Assembly: GCF_021533195.1 (NCBI RefSeq)
Contig: NZ_JAJNKB010000009.1
Span: forward strand, 1 to 64,000
Direction of reading: 5' to 3'
Length of the DNA stretch: 64,000 nt
Source of the DNA: Portibacter marinus
Lineage (GTDB): Bacteria > Bacteroidota > Bacteroidia > Chitinophagales > Saprospiraceae
A program made the translations under genes and the position numbers. Below, piece after piece: positions 1 through 11,400 of the stretch; the first letter of the stretch is position 1; each line of letters starts with the position of its first letter. Under the pieces are notes generated by a model. The model was not told the origin of the DNA and did not search any database. It saw only the letters and a program-made list of their open reading frames with translations.

Positions 1-3000
1 GAACGAATCTATCAGGAAACGAGGCTTACTACACTGCACCAAATGGTGGGGGCACAAGATATGATGCAGGAGATCAAGTGACGGAATCTCAGACACTTTT
101 CATCTATGGTGATGCCAACGGATGTCCGTCAGAATCTATCTTTGAGGTGAATATTGTGGAGACTCCTGTATTGGATGAGATTGATCCTGTTGTGGCATGT
201 GATGGTTACACATTACCGTCCATCACTGGTACCAATCTCACAGGAAACGAAGGGTATTTCACCGAGATGAATGGGCAGGGTACTCCATATAATGTGGGAG
301 ATTTGATCTCAGAAAACATGACACTCTACGTCTATGTTTCTGCAGGAACCTGTTCAACAGAAGAACAATTGGATATTACCATTATTCCAACACCAATTCT
401 CGACAATCCAGACAATCAATTTGTCTGTGAATTTTATACATTGTCGCCTATCACTGGTGAGCATTTGGATGGAACAGAAGCTTACTACACGGGACCAGGA
501 AGGACCGGAACCCTACTTAACATTGGAGAACAAGTCGAACCAGGCACCACTGTATTTATCTATGCTGGTGGAGAGCTGTGTAATGATGAGGTTACGTTCG
601 AAGTTATTGGTCAGGATATCCCAGAAGCAGAATTAGTGGGAGGTGGAAGCGTTTGCGATGGTAAAGATGATGAAGTAACATTAACCATCAATTTCTCAAA
701 TGGTGACAATTGGATAGTAGAACTATTGAAAGACGGAGAATTGTATGAAACCATCAGCACCACAGATCCTTCATTTGAATTACAAGTGACAGAGGCTGGA
801 AACTATACGTTAGGCAAAGTTACAAATGCTGCAGGTTGCGAAAATGACGCCACAGGCTCTGCTACCATCATTCTATACTATGTTCCAAGGGTTGAAAATG
901 TAATGGTAGAATGTAACGCTGATCGACCAGGCTATAAAGTAACATTTGAAATTTGGGGAGGAGATCCTACAGGCTATATCGTCAACGGTAACACCATTGA
1001 CAATCCTCAAGGAGTGGAGCCTTATGTTTATATAAGTGAAGACATTGAGTCGCTTGAAGATTATTTCTTTGAGGTAACTGATGTGAATGGATGTGAATTG
1101 ATCACTATCGCTGATAAAGGAATTGAATGCGGATGTCTGACCATTGTGGGGACTATGAATCAGGATTTGATAGAAGTTTGTGGACCAGACTTATCTGCCA
1201 CTGGAGTATATGACGCTACACAGCAATTCCTGGATTTCAATGATAGGGTTATATATGCATTACACGAAGGAAATGATACGATTCTTGTCAATATCATAGC
1301 ATTAAGTGAAGATGGAACCTTCTTTTTTGATCCAGCAACTATGGTGCATGGACAAACTTACTACATCTCAGCAGTTGCTGGTAATGAATTAAGTAACGGT
1401 TTGGTTGATCTTACAGAGGAATGTACGGTGGTGGCAATCGGTCAACCGGTGGTATGGTACGAAATTCCAACTGCTGAGCTCAATGGTGAGGAGGAGATAT
1501 GTTTGGGTGAGTCCGTAGACTTACAAGTTTTGTTGACGGGTACGGCTCCATGGACCATTGAGGTTAATGCCAATGGAGAAATTTTTACGTTCTCTGATAT
1601 TTTAGAAAGTCCTTTCACTTTCGCAGTGGAACCAGATGTAGATATGAACATTACTTTGGTATCTATGTCCGATGCACATTGTGATGGAGAGGTTTCAGGC
1701 GAGGCCAATGTGGAGGTTAGTTATCCAACCACAGCAAGAATTTATGAGTATACTGAAATTTGTAATCTTGACTTTAAGGGTGCGATCATAGATCTCGATA
1801 CCTTGGTTTTCGAAGGAACGCTTGATGGAGTTTGGGCAGATATATCTGAATCAGGAGCCTCCCTTAATGGTAATATTGCTGATTTTCATGGAGTGATCCC
1901 AGGTGATTATCAATTCACTTATACAGTGGATGATACTGATGGAATATGTGAAGCTAACTCTTATATTTTGAATATCACAGTATTAGATTGTTCATGTCCT
2001 GTCATAAACATTGGAGAAGCAGGGCCGTTCTGTAACGATGACGCAGTATTTGATCTTAGCAGTATAGAGAATGATTCAGATGATGGTACATGGAGCGTAG
2101 CTATTGTTCCGAACGGTGGGAATGCTGCTGTTATCAACGGAGACATATTCAACGCAACTGGAGCAGATGCTGGCGAATATGGACTCAAGTTTACACTTGA
2201 CGAAATTGATCCTCTTTGTACTATGGACACCACTATTTTTGTAATGGTGATGGAGAGGTTATCATCAGGTGATCCTTTAGCACCAGTTGAAGCATGTGAA
2301 ATGGATGCAGTAGTAATTGATCTAGCTTCCATTTTAGAAGGAGAAGATCCAGGAGGCACATGGACCAGTACAGTACCTTCCGGATTCAATGCTGCGAATG
2401 GTACCTTTACTACCAATGGTATTCCTGCAGGTACATACGAATTTACTTACCAGGTAGATTCTGAGGCACCTTGTGAGGATAATGAGACTACAGTACAAGT
2501 GATCATCCATGCTCTTCCAACTGTTGAAGCAGGTATAGGTTTTACATTGACATGCGAAATGCAGGAAGGTAGACTAGATGGAAATGGCACACCTACTAGT
2601 AATTATTCCTTCCTATGGTCGACTCCACAAGGTAATATTGTTGAAGGAGAAAGTACGCTTACTCCTTTGGTAGATCAGCCAGGCTGGTATTACTTACAAG
2701 TAACTGATAATACAACGGGCTGTATTGATATAGATTCAGTTGAAGTATTTATTGATGAGAACTTCCCGAATGCAGATGCAGGAGAAGATCAATTCATCAA
2801 TTGTGCAGTGACAGAAGTGACCATCGATGCGACCAATTCAAGTAGAAATAAAGTGGTGACCTGGATAGGACCGGACGGTGAAGAATTTACGCCTGAAGAT
2901 AATTTCTTATTCACCACCAGCATACCTGGAGAGTACACATTGATTATTACGGATACGATTTCGGATTGTACCAATACCGATCAAGTTTTGGTCACAGATG

Positions 3001-4292
3001 AAATTGCATTCCCGGAAATCGACACGAATGTTCCGGCAGTACTAAATTGTATTAATGACATCGTGGAAGTTGCTGCATTTGAATCAAGTGGCAATCCTGC
3101 TATGACCTTTACATGGACGACAGAAAATGGAAATATCGTCAGTAATGCAGATTCATCTGCTATATTTGTTGATCAACCTGGAGTGTACACGGTCACAGTG
3201 ACCAATGGTGATAATTTCTGTATTTCCACAGAAACTGTTACGGTTCTTTTAGATAGAAATTATCCAATAGCGGAGGCAGGACCTGGATTTACATTGACAT
3301 GTGTCATTACCAATGTCAATCTCAGTGGTGAAGGATCCTCCGTAGGAAATGAGTTTTCCTATCGATGGACGACCACCAATGGTAGCATTTTGAATGGCTC
3401 GACAACCTTGAATCCGGAAATCAATTCCATTGGATGGTATTATCTTGAAGTCACTAACAATGTCAATGGATGTTCTACATTGGATAGTGTTGAGGTTATC
3501 GATAATATCATACCGATCAATGATTTTGACATAGAAACCATTAATCCATGTTTTGGAGACTTTGAAGGCCTGGTAGCTGTACTTAATGTTGAAGGTGGCG
3601 TGGCACCTTACACTTACTCATTGAATGGAGGCTCGTTCCAGGATAGAAATGTTTGGGAGAACTTAGGTCCTGGATCTTATGATGTGACGGTAAAGGATGC
3701 CAATGGATGTACACTGACTAGATCAACGGAACTTTTCGAGGGATTAGATCTCCAAATTTACGCCGGTGAAGACCAATACATTGTTTTGGGTGATAGTGCA
3801 CAACTGCAGGCTGAAGTGAATATAGATCCTTCTATTATTTCCTCAGTAGTTTGGGAAGCTTCTGATGCAAATATTGATTGCCTTGAATGTATGGATCCGA
3901 TGGTATGGCCATACTATACTTCACAGTACAGTGCTACATTGACTGACATTTACGGTTGTACAGACGTATCTACTGTGAGGGTTTTTGTGGATCGCAGGAG
4001 CAAGGTCTATGCACCAAATATTTTCTCACCTAACAATGATGGCGAAAATGACTATTTCACCTTGTATTCCGGAAACCAGTTAGATAAAATCAATGAATTG
4101 AGAATTTTCAATAGATGGGGAGAAAAAGTTTTTGAAAATGGAAACTTTGATCCGGGAATTGATGAGATGGGTTGGGATGGAACTTTCCAGGGTCAATATG
4201 TTAATCCTGCGGTGTTTGCCTGGTATGCAAGGGTGCTTTTGGTGGATGGTACAGAGAGAATTTTGAAGGGAGATGTGACAGTAGTGAGGTAA
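1..4292 (+). CDS. Giant multi-domain surface protein, T9SS type B cargo (5' end outside window)
   Basis: The reading frame is open from base 3, and the upstream codons continue the same repeat pattern, so the gene starts before the window. The first ~630 bases encode modules of about 80 residues recurring around 'ITGTNLTGNEGYF' and 'GQGTPYNVGD', each with a pair of cysteines. Cysteine-bearing Ig/PKD-like modules follow (for example 'AGPGFTLTC', 'WYYLEVTNN'). An SprB-like repeat lies near 3530-3740 ('GGVAPYTYSLNGG'). From about 4003 to the stop is a CHU_C / gliding-motility-associated C-terminal domain ('APNIFSPNNDGENDYF', 'IFNRWGEKVFE', 'GWDGTFQG'). That domain is the known type B sorting signal, so export through T9SS and cell-surface display are expected. 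The ligand is unknown; adhesion is an inference. There is no catalytic motif in the visible part. Confidence 0.9.
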   Translation, partial: TNLSGNEAYYTAPNGGGTRYDAGDQVTESQTLFIYGDANGCPSESIFEVNIVETPVLDEIDPVVACDGYTLPSITGTNLTGNEGYFTEMNGQGTPYNVGDLISENMTLYVYVSAGTCSTEEQLDITIIPTPILDNPDNQFVCEFYTLSPITGEHLDGTEAYYTGPGRTGTLLNIGEQVEPGTTVFIYAGGELCNDEVTFEVIGQDIPEAELVGGGSVCDGKDDEVTLTINFSNGDNWIVELLKDGELYETISTTDPSFELQVTEAGNYTLGKVTNAAGCENDATGSATIILYYVPRVENVMVECNADRPGYKVTFEIWGGDPTGYIVNGNTIDNPQGVEPYVYISEDIESLEDYFFEVTDVNGCELITIADKGIECGCLTIVGTMNQDLIEVCGPDLSATGVYDATQQFLDFNDRVIYALHEGNDTILVNIIALSEDGTFFFDPATMVHGQTYYISAVAGNELSNGLVDLTEECTVVAIGQPVVWYEIPTAELNGEEEICLGESVDLQVLLTGTAPWTIEVNANGEIFTFSDILESPFTFAVEPDVDMNITLVSMSDAHCDGEVSGEANVEVSYPTTARIYEYTEICNLDFKGAIIDLDTLVFEGTLDGVWADISESGASLNGNIADFHGVIPGDYQFTYTVDDTDGICEANSYILNITVLDCSCPVINIGEAGPFCNDDAVFDLSSIENDSDDGTWSVAIVPNGGNAAVINGDIFNATGADAGEYGLKFTLDEIDPLCTMDTTIFVMVMERLSSGDPLAPVEACEMDAVVIDLASILEGEDPGGTWTSTVPSGFNAANGTFTTNGIPAGTYEFTYQVDSEAPCEDNETTVQVIIHALPTVEAGIGFTLTCEMQEGRLDGNGTPTSNYSFLWSTPQGNIVEGESTLTPLVDQPGWYYLQVTDNTTGCIDIDSVEVFIDENFPNADAGEDQFINCAVTEVTIDATNSSRNKVVTWIGPDGEEFTPEDNFLFTTSIPGEYTLIITDTISDCTNTDQVLVTDEIAFPEIDTNVPAVLNCINDIVEVAAFESSGNPAMTFTWTTENGNIVSNADSSAIFVDQPGVYTVTVTNGDNFCISTETVTVLLDRNYPIAEAGPGFTLTCVITNVNLSGEGSSVGNEFSYRWTTTNGSILNGSTTLNPEINSIGWYYLEVTNNVNGCSTLDSVEVIDNIIPINDFDIETINPCFGDFEGLVAVLNVEGGVAPYTYSLNGGSFQDRNVWENLGPGSYDVTVKDANGCTLTRSTELFEGLDLQIYAGEDQYIVLGDSAQLQAEVNIDPSIISSVVWEASDANIDCLECMDPMVWPYYTSQYSATLTDIYGCTDVSTVRVFVDRRSKVYAPNIFSPNNDGENDYFTLYSGNQLDKINELRIFNRWGEKVFENGNFDPGIDEMGWDGTFQGQYVNPAVFAWYARVLLVDGTERILKGDVTVVR

Positions 4293-4648
4293 GTTATTAC
4301 TATGGAAAAAAAATCAAATTGATTATAATATCAAAGTGTTCCTCTGAATTATTAAAAGAATAATTCAGAGGAGCTATTCATTTTACGAAATGGTATATTA
4401 TCCACAGAATTTACAAACTGTTTGTATAGGCTATATGGCTAAGGCAGTTTCATGCATTTTGAAGACAATCCGATGTATATTCTGAATTTATTTAATACTG
4501 TAGAGTTTTTATCTATAAGCATCAATCTTGAAGTTTCGAATTAAATATTACATAAAGTATTATATGGAAGAAGAAAAATTTGTTGCCTACGAAGACTGTC
4601 AAATTTTTGAGTGTATAGATATCTGGATTTAAACCATATTTTAACTAT
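4293..4648. other. Intergenic region between convergent genes
   Basis: This 356-base AT-rich gap separates two convergent genes. It holds one strong inverted repeat (4340-4372, listed separately). I see no ORF with coding character, no tRNA and no recognisable repeat in the remainder. Confidence 0.6.
4340..4372. terminator. Perfect 14-bp inverted repeat, likely bidirectional terminator
   Basis: The arms 4340-4353 and 4359-4372 are exact reverse complements around a 5-base loop (AAAAG). The repeat lies 48 bases after the stop of the type B surface protein and faces the convergent tail-fibre-like gene. The tract after the plus-strand arm is only moderately T-rich (ATTCATTTT). On the minus strand a run of T follows further out. 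Confidence 0.7.
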
Positions 4649-7435
4649 CTATTTTTCCAATTCAGCAATCCGCTCTCGTAAGGATTCCACTTCTGCCGAT
4701 AACTCCTGAACTGCCTGTATAAGCGGCACGATAAATTCTGAATATTTCAAACCATATATGTCTTCAGGATGATCTGGCTTCGAAACTCCGTCAAAATCAT
4801 AACCTTTTTGTAGCACTAGCTTTTCTACCTCTTGAGCGATAAGCCCAGTTCTCCTAACCCTGCTCTTCTGATTCCTTGCTTCTATCATATCTTGCGATTC
4901 AGGTGTTCTGATTCTTCTACCATTTACATCTGTTGAATATTGCTCTCCTATGTGGTGAGATATTTGATTGAAATCTAAGGTATAAGTCACAGGATTTAAA
5001 GCCTCAATAAAGCTTAAACCAGGAACATTATCCTCTCTCACATCCTTTTTAAATCTTCCATCACTCGCATTTGACCATCCAACAAAACCACCAATATAGG
5101 TCATAGAACTATTTCCAATTCTTACTGAATTTGACCCCACAATCACAGAGTTATAACCTAGTGTAACTGAGTTGCTGGGATTAGTATTGGATGAATGAAT
5201 AGTAGCATTTACCCCCACTGATGTGCAGAACGAACTTGTAGGAGAAGGATTATTCAGCGAATTTCGACCCACTGCTACATTATTGCTGCCAGAGGTGATG
5301 AATAAACCAGCAATATCACCTACGAAGGTGTTTTGATGTCCGGTGATTAATGCCTGACCCGCACTTACACCTAACATTGAGTTTCTATAGCCTGTCGTTA
5401 CATTGTATCCACTGTTTTCACCTACAAATGTATTTCGTTCTCCCGAAGTATTAAATACTCCAGCATCCTCACCTATGAAAGTATTTTTCGATCCACTTGA
5501 ATTGGTTTGACCTGCTTGATGACCCACAAATGTATTTTCAGTAGCAGAAACCGCAGATTGCCCAGCTTGCCAGCCCACATAAGTATTTGCGGAACCATCT
5601 GTATTCAGGTTGCCAGCATTTCTACCTACAAATACATTCTCGCTTCCTGTGGTGCTGGTATACCCAGACCTATCTCCTATAAAGGTATTTTCGTTACCTG
5701 TCGTATTGAATCTGCCACTTGATTGGCCAATAAAAGTATTATTCATTCCAGTGGTATTAGATCTCCCAGCATCATAACCGACAAAAACCGAACCTTCACT
5801 GGAAGAACTCCTTCCAGCATAGCCACCTATTACTACATTTTTGCCCAGACCACTGATGTTATCTCCAGCATAGGTACCTATAATCACATTATCGTCTCCA
5901 AATGCTCCTCCGCTAGCCGCATAGTTTCCTAATACCATATTTCGAGTACTACTTATAGCATTTTTCGCAGCGTCATACCCGATAATCGTATTATCATCCC
6001 CAGACTGATGATTTTGTGCAGCGTTATTGCCCAGAAAATTGTTTCGATTGCTGCCTTGACTCAGCCATCCTGCGAAAGAACCTAGCATTACATTGTTTTC
6101 ACCTGAGCCCAAGTCTTTTCCACTTCCATATCCCATCAATAAATTAAATTCTCCGGTTGTCGAATTACGACCACTTTCAGTACCTAAAAAAATATTGGAG
6201 CCTCCAGCAGTCTTGTTCTGCCCGGCAAATGTTCCTATGAAGATGTTGTTGCTTGCATTAGTGACGTTCTGGCCAGTTTCGCTTCCTATGTAAACATTAA
6301 AGCTGCCACCTTCTGAAGAGAAACCTGATTCATATCCAATCATCACATTACTATTTCCCGTTTCATTTTCTCTTGCAGAATTGACTCCCAAATAGGTATT
6401 TCTTTCCCCTTGATTTGTAAGGCCTGCATATGCACCAAGGAATGAATTGCTATTTCCCAACGTATTCATTGCTCCGGTATTATATCCTATAAATGTATTT
6501 TCTCCTCCTGTTGTATTTTTTCTCCCTGCCTCGTATCCTATGTAAGTATTGTATATGCCGGTCGAAAATTGAGCAGTAAAATTTCCAATTAAAGTATTGC
6601 GCATGCTAATATCATCCAGGAGAAGTCCAGAATCATAACCGATGCTTATATTACGAGGCAGTGGATTAAGATAAGATGTGTGTGCATTTCCTGACGCCGT
6701 CCAATTATTAATACCCTTGGAGAAAAATCTTACCAAGTCATCATCCTCAGTTAATTCTACATCTATTCCACTATCTCCATCATCATCAAAAACCTCCGTT
6801 ATAGCTAGTCGTTCCCAGGAACCATTCCCCCAGGGGTCGCTCACCATTACCCGACCATCTCCCTCTGTACCATCTTCTATGCGAAAAGCATAGTTTTTAA
6901 TGAAAGTAATGGAAATCGCATCGACCCATACCTTGTCCGCACTATTGAAGTTAGTATGCTGGTCTTTAACGTAGTACCAGTCCAGAGTATTCTGACCTAT
7001 TGCGAGGTTATACTTATGAAAAGTCCAATCTATGTTCCCATTTCCGGTGTAGACTGGAGTTCCATTAATGTGCAATTCAAAGATGTCATTTTCAGTATCC
7101 TGCTTATGGTAAAAATTAATGTAACATTCCCTGTCCGTGGGACAATCGATATTTAAACGAAGCCGTCCAAAGTTATTGTCTTCTGGATTCACAGTCGCGA
7201 CCGAAACAGAACCCTCGTAGACTTCCTCGTAATCAATATCCCATGTAAATTCTCCCATTCTTTCGAAGTCAGACAGATCCTCACTTTCGAAATCCTGACT
7301 GTAGAAAACAGAATCAGCTAAAGGGTGTGAGATATGAAGTTTTGACTCAGGTCCATTTGTGCCGATTCCTATATTTTGAGCGAATAAAAAGGCACTTGAA
7401 TAAAGAAGGATGAAGAATAAAATCACACGTTTCAT
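4649..7435 (-). CDS. Secreted protein with ~27 adhesin-head-like repeats and S74 tail-fibre C terminus
   Basis: The 928-residue product starts with a signal peptide ending near 'FLFAQ'. Residues ~15-220 include a beta-rich domain. From roughly residue 270 to 750 there are about 27 repeats of 20-23 residues built on 'NTFIGxxAGxxNTTG', resembling the left-handed beta-roll of YadA-type adhesin heads. After 'NASDGRFKKDVRED' comes a Peptidase_S74-type intramolecular chaperone region ('GLIAQEVEKLV', 'YSEFIVPLIQAVQEL'), ending in a short heptad-like coiled coil. In phage tail spikes and related proteins this region helps trimer folding and may cleave itself off. It has no T9SS signal, so its final location is uncertain (periplasm or surface). 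It is a single gene with 285 bases of upstream intergenic sequence. A trimeric fibre is inferred. Confidence 0.85.
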   Translation of the reverse strand: MKRVILFFILLYSSAFLFAQNIGIGTNGPESKLHISHPLADSVFYSQDFESEDLSDFERMGEFTWDIDYEEVYEGSVSVATVNPEDNNFGRLRLNIDCPTDRECYINFYHKQDTENDIFELHINGTPVYTGNGNIDWTFHKYNLAIGQNTLDWYYVKDQHTNFNSADKVWVDAISITFIKNYAFRIEDGTEGDGRVMVSDPWGNGSWERLAITEVFDDDGDSGIDVELTEDDDLVRFFSKGINNWTASGNAHTSYLNPLPRNISIGYDSGLLLDDISMRNTLIGNFTAQFSTGIYNTYIGYEAGRKNTTGGENTFIGYNTGAMNTLGNSNSFLGAYAGLTNQGERNTYLGVNSARENETGNSNVMIGYESGFSSEGGSFNVYIGSETGQNVTNASNNIFIGTFAGQNKTAGGSNIFLGTESGRNSTTGEFNLLMGYGSGKDLGSGENNVMLGSFAGWLSQGSNRNNFLGNNAAQNHQSGDDNTIIGYDAAKNAISSTRNMVLGNYAASGGAFGDDNVIIGTYAGDNISGLGKNVVIGGYAGRSSSSEGSVFVGYDAGRSNTTGMNNTFIGQSSGRFNTTGNENTFIGDRSGYTSTTGSENVFVGRNAGNLNTDGSANTYVGWQAGQSAVSATENTFVGHQAGQTNSSGSKNTFIGEDAGVFNTSGERNTFVGENSGYNVTTGYRNSMLGVSAGQALITGHQNTFVGDIAGLFITSGSNNVAVGRNSLNNPSPTSSFCTSVGVNATIHSSNTNPSNSVTLGYNSVIVGSNSVRIGNSSMTYIGGFVGWSNASDGRFKKDVREDNVPGLSFIEALNPVTYTLDFNQISHHIGEQYSTDVNGRRIRTPESQDMIEARNQKSRVRRTGLIAQEVEKLVLQKGYDFDGVSKPDHPEDIYGLKYSEFIVPLIQAVQELSAEVESLRERIAELEK

Positions 7436-7720
7436 GAATTGGATTTTAAGGAGAAGACCGCTTCACCAGATGAATGGTTGATATCGAAGTTGACCAAAAC
7501 CTTTTGTGAAGAGGTTGTGGAAATATCAATTGGTTTCATGAAGTGAAGCTTAGTCTTTATTTGTAATTTAGGTTGAAAAATGACTACAATATTTTATAAT
7601 TTCCGATGGTGGGAACTTATTTATTATTGAAAGGGAGGAAATAATTATCGATCGGGAGAAATGTGTGCGATGAAAAGACGAAATTGACAAAGTACTTAAT
7701 TCATCCTAAAACTTAACCTT

Positions 7721-8425
7721 ATGAAAATCGCTATTGTAGACGATGAACCTAAAGCAGCAGAAGTTCTTGAAACCCTTCTTGTCCAATATTTTCCTAACGA
7801 AATCCAAAATATCAAAATATTTAATGACCCCCAATCTGCATTAATATCTGTAACAGCTAAACCACCAGACCTTTTATTTCTGGATATAAAAATGCCTAAA
7901 ATGGATGGTATGTCATTTATCAAACAAATGAGTAACGCCTCAATCAAAGTAATATTCGTGACCGCTTACAGTACATTTGCAATAGAAGCACTGCGGGAAA
8001 ACGCCTTTGATTACCTGGTTAAACCTGTAGATGAGGAAGATCTGATTGCAGCTATAGATAGGTTTAAAAAATCTTCCCATCTAAAGCCGGAAACGATCAA
8101 GATGAGATCTGGAGAAGTCGATGTTTTCGCTTCAGTAAAACATATCATAAGGGCTGAAGGATTTAGTAATTACACTAAAATCTTTAGGGATAATGGAAAA
8201 AGTATATTGACAGCCAAAACACTTAAAGAGTATGAGAAATTACTTAAGCCCTTTGGCTTTCTCAGAACGCACAAGTCCCATTTAGTGAATCCAGCATTTC
8301 TACATTCAATATCCAAAAATGCTGTTATCATACTTAAAAATGGCGATTTAATTCCCATCGCTAAAAGAAGACGCAAGGTCATAAAAGAGGCGCTTCATGA
8401 ACTATTACTTGAAAGCCGATATTAA
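7721..8425 (+). CDS. LytTR-family response regulator
   Basis: The 234-residue protein has a receiver domain (residues 1-120) with the acidic pair D7/D8 ('IVDDEPKA'), phosphoacceptor Asp55 ('LFLDIKMPKMDG'), a T in 'IFVTAYS' and Lys in 'YLVKPV'. A LytTR DNA-binding domain follows from about 137 to the end ('GFLRTHKSHLVNPAFL', 'IPIAKRRRK'). All residues needed for phosphorylation are present. The stop is one base upstream of the start of the histidine kinase gene, so the two form a LytS/LytR-type pair, with the regulator first. Its targets are unknown. Confidence 0.95.
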   Translation: MKIAIVDDEPKAAEVLETLLVQYFPNEIQNIKIFNDPQSALISVTAKPPDLLFLDIKMPKMDGMSFIKQMSNASIKVIFVTAYSTFAIEALRENAFDYLVKPVDEEDLIAAIDRFKKSSHLKPETIKMRSGEVDVFASVKHIIRAEGFSNYTKIFRDNGKSILTAKTLKEYEKLLKPFGFLRTHKSHLVNPAFLHSISKNAVIILKNGDLIPIAKRRRKVIKEALHELLLESRY

Positions 8426-8426
8426 A

Positions 8427-11400
8427 ATGAAGCGATCACCGTTGATCTTATTCATAATAACCGTTCTCTTTATTTCCATAGATGTCAGGAGTCAAACTCT
8501 TAGCCGTGAACTAGACTATCTGATAAAGAGCTCATACGAAATTAGTGTTACTAAGCCTCCGTATTTCATACGTAGCATTTTCAAAGATAAGGAAGGATTT
8601 ATCTGGTTGGGATTGTTGAATTCTGTTGTACAATTTGATGGATCTAGAGGCAAAGAAATTTTCTATCACCCACAGAATAATCCCGAAATGATCACGGCTG
8701 GACCAGACATTATAAGAGAAGATCAAATGGGTAACATATGGTTTGGTTCATGGAAAGCGGGCCTGTGTGTTTATGATAAAGAGCGAAGGAAATTTCGATC
8801 ACTAGAATTGGGCAGTAATGAAATTACCGACATTCTGGTCAGATCTGATTCGACCATTTGGATAGCTACAAAGAACGGTACTCTCTATCAATACACGAAG
8901 AATTCTAAGATATTGGAAAAGGTGCAAATTATTCAGGACGAAACCATTGGCCTAGAAGAAGAATCTGAAAAGTTAGGTAGAATGGCAATACATTCCTTAT
9001 ATGAAGATGAGCTGTGGATTGCTGGACATCATGGTCTTTTTCTTTACCATTTCTCTTCAGGATTAACCGACTACATCCCTTATCCTTTCACGGAAGAAAG
9101 ATATTACGAGAGGTGGCCTCCTCCTGTATTGGTAGATGACCTACACCAGGTCTATGTGGGTCTTTATAATGGATTGGGAATTCTAATTTATAATGCTGAC
9201 TCTAAGAAATGGACACACCAAATTACTGTTTCGGAAGAGCAAGGATTAAAACTAGGCAGAACTAGGATGATAAACATTTTTCCTTATCAGGACTCTCTAA
9301 TACTGGCTGCTAGCTGGTTTAATCACTTCTACCTGATTAAGAAAAACAATCCATCAGACTTCGTAGTAAAGCCTTACTCGGGAAATCAGAACGCTCTAGG
9401 TTTTTTTGTAGACAAAGAGAGCGCTGTTTATGTAGGTCTACATAACAAATTGCTAGCATTCGACCAGTCGAACGATATTTTCAGAAACTTTACCTTCGAG
9501 GTATATGAGGATTATGATGGTAAGTCAAATTTTCAGCGTTCTTTTCTAAAGGACGAGGCGTCCGGGCGATATTATTTCGGGACAGCAGGTGGCGATGGAG
9601 TGCTTTCCTATGATAAAGAAATGAAAAACCTTGAAGTGTTTCGTCATAAATCTGAATATGGTAGAGATCAATTCGATTCAGAAATTAGCTCACTTTTTAA
9701 CTGGAGAGATACGATATGGGCTGCTACATCTGATGGACTCAGGTATTTAGAAGATGAAAAGCTTAGACTTGGACGCAAAAATGATATGCATTGGCAGAAC
9801 ATCGATCAATGTTTCGATGCAGTGGATGGATACTGGTTTTCACTAAAGAATGGTGGTATGGTTTCTATCAATAATATGGACAAAGTGTATTTAGAGAAGC
9901 GTACTATAGATAAAGTGGTGGAAATAGATTCTTTCATTTTGCTCATCAAAGCGAGAGATCAGCTATTTTTTTACCATTATCCTTCAGAACAGATCGTTGA
10001 GAATTCTGTATTAAACAATGATTTGCTAAGGGCCTTTGAAATTAATGACTTCATTTGGGAAAACGATACGATCTGGATGGCAAGTAAAGGTAATGGCCTT
10101 CTCCAGGTCTTTGAAAAAGACAGTACTTTTCAAATCGTGCAATGGTTGAGTGACAGAGGTAAAGGGAGCAACGTCGTCAATAAATTATTACTCAGCAATG
10201 CCGGCAATATTTGGATGTCGACCGATCATGGGTTCTCTTGTTTCGTTCGAAATTCATCAAAAATTCTGGATTTTGGGATCGAAGATGGAGTCGATTTTGC
10301 ACCCAGAGCAGGTCTGCTAGAAGAGCTGAGTGATGGAATTATTATATCATCAGCAAGAAATGGATTTGAATATTGGGATGAAGGATTATTGACCGGTGAA
10401 AAGCTTTCCCTTAATCCATATGTAAGAAATATTTATGTCAATGGTAGTTTTACAGATCATGATCCAAACCTTTCTCTTACATTGAAGCCACATGATGACC
10501 ATTTGAGCATTGAGTTAGGCACTATTCACCACGGGCTCAATACCGATATCTATTATTGGTACAGACTGAAGGGTTACGAGGAAGGATGGATAGCTAATGG
10601 TACGAACAATGTTGTTCAGTTTACTAACCTCGCTCCTGGAAACTATGCCTTAGAGCTGAAGAGCACCACGACGCCCTCTTGGGAAGAGGGAGGTGTTACC
10701 GAAATGAAAGTACAAGTGAGGGCTACTTTTTTTGAGCGTAAACTTGTTCGATTTTCTGCTCTTATAATACTTACATTACTGCTAAGTTTATTGTTATTTC
10801 TGTATTATGATCGCAAGAAAAAGAGAGATGTGCTGCGGGAAAAGGAACTAAAACTTAGTGAAGCGAAGAGAGAAAAAATACATGCTGAAATGACTGCTTT
10901 AAGATCCCGCATGAACCCTCACTTTATATTCAATAGTTTGAATTCGATCAAGTGGTATATCCTAAAAGAAAAACCTGAGCTTGCCTCTAAGTATTTGTCA
11001 AAGTTCTCCAAGTTGATGCGTCATATTTTAGATTACAGTAAGCAGGAGATGATTAATCTTAAAGAAGAAATCTCGTGGCTAGAACTTTATGTAGAGTTGG
11101 AATCACTAAGGTTTGAAGAGTCATTGCAATTCATCGTCAAAGTAGATATAGCTAGGGATCAAAAAACCGTAATGATACCCACATTTGTACTCCAACCATT
11201 CTTGGAAAATGCTATCTGGCATGGCTTGGCGGATAAGAGTGGTGAGAAAAAGCTATGTTTAATAGTGAAGGAATATGAAGATCATCTTGAATTTCGTGTT
11301 AAGGACAATGGTGTCGGCAGAAAGTCCGTGCAATTTTGTGAAAAACCTCATTCTTCTAGTGGTATCGCTATTACCTCCAGAAGAATTGCACCATACAGTG

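Noticed and set aside
1961-2416. A 151-residue minus-strand ORF inside the first giant gene
   Set aside because: It is antisense to the repeat-rich surface protein, is low-complexity (Ser/Thr/Pro-rich) and lacks its own regulatory signals. The same applies to other long antisense frames, for example in 55386-60026 and 61912-64000.
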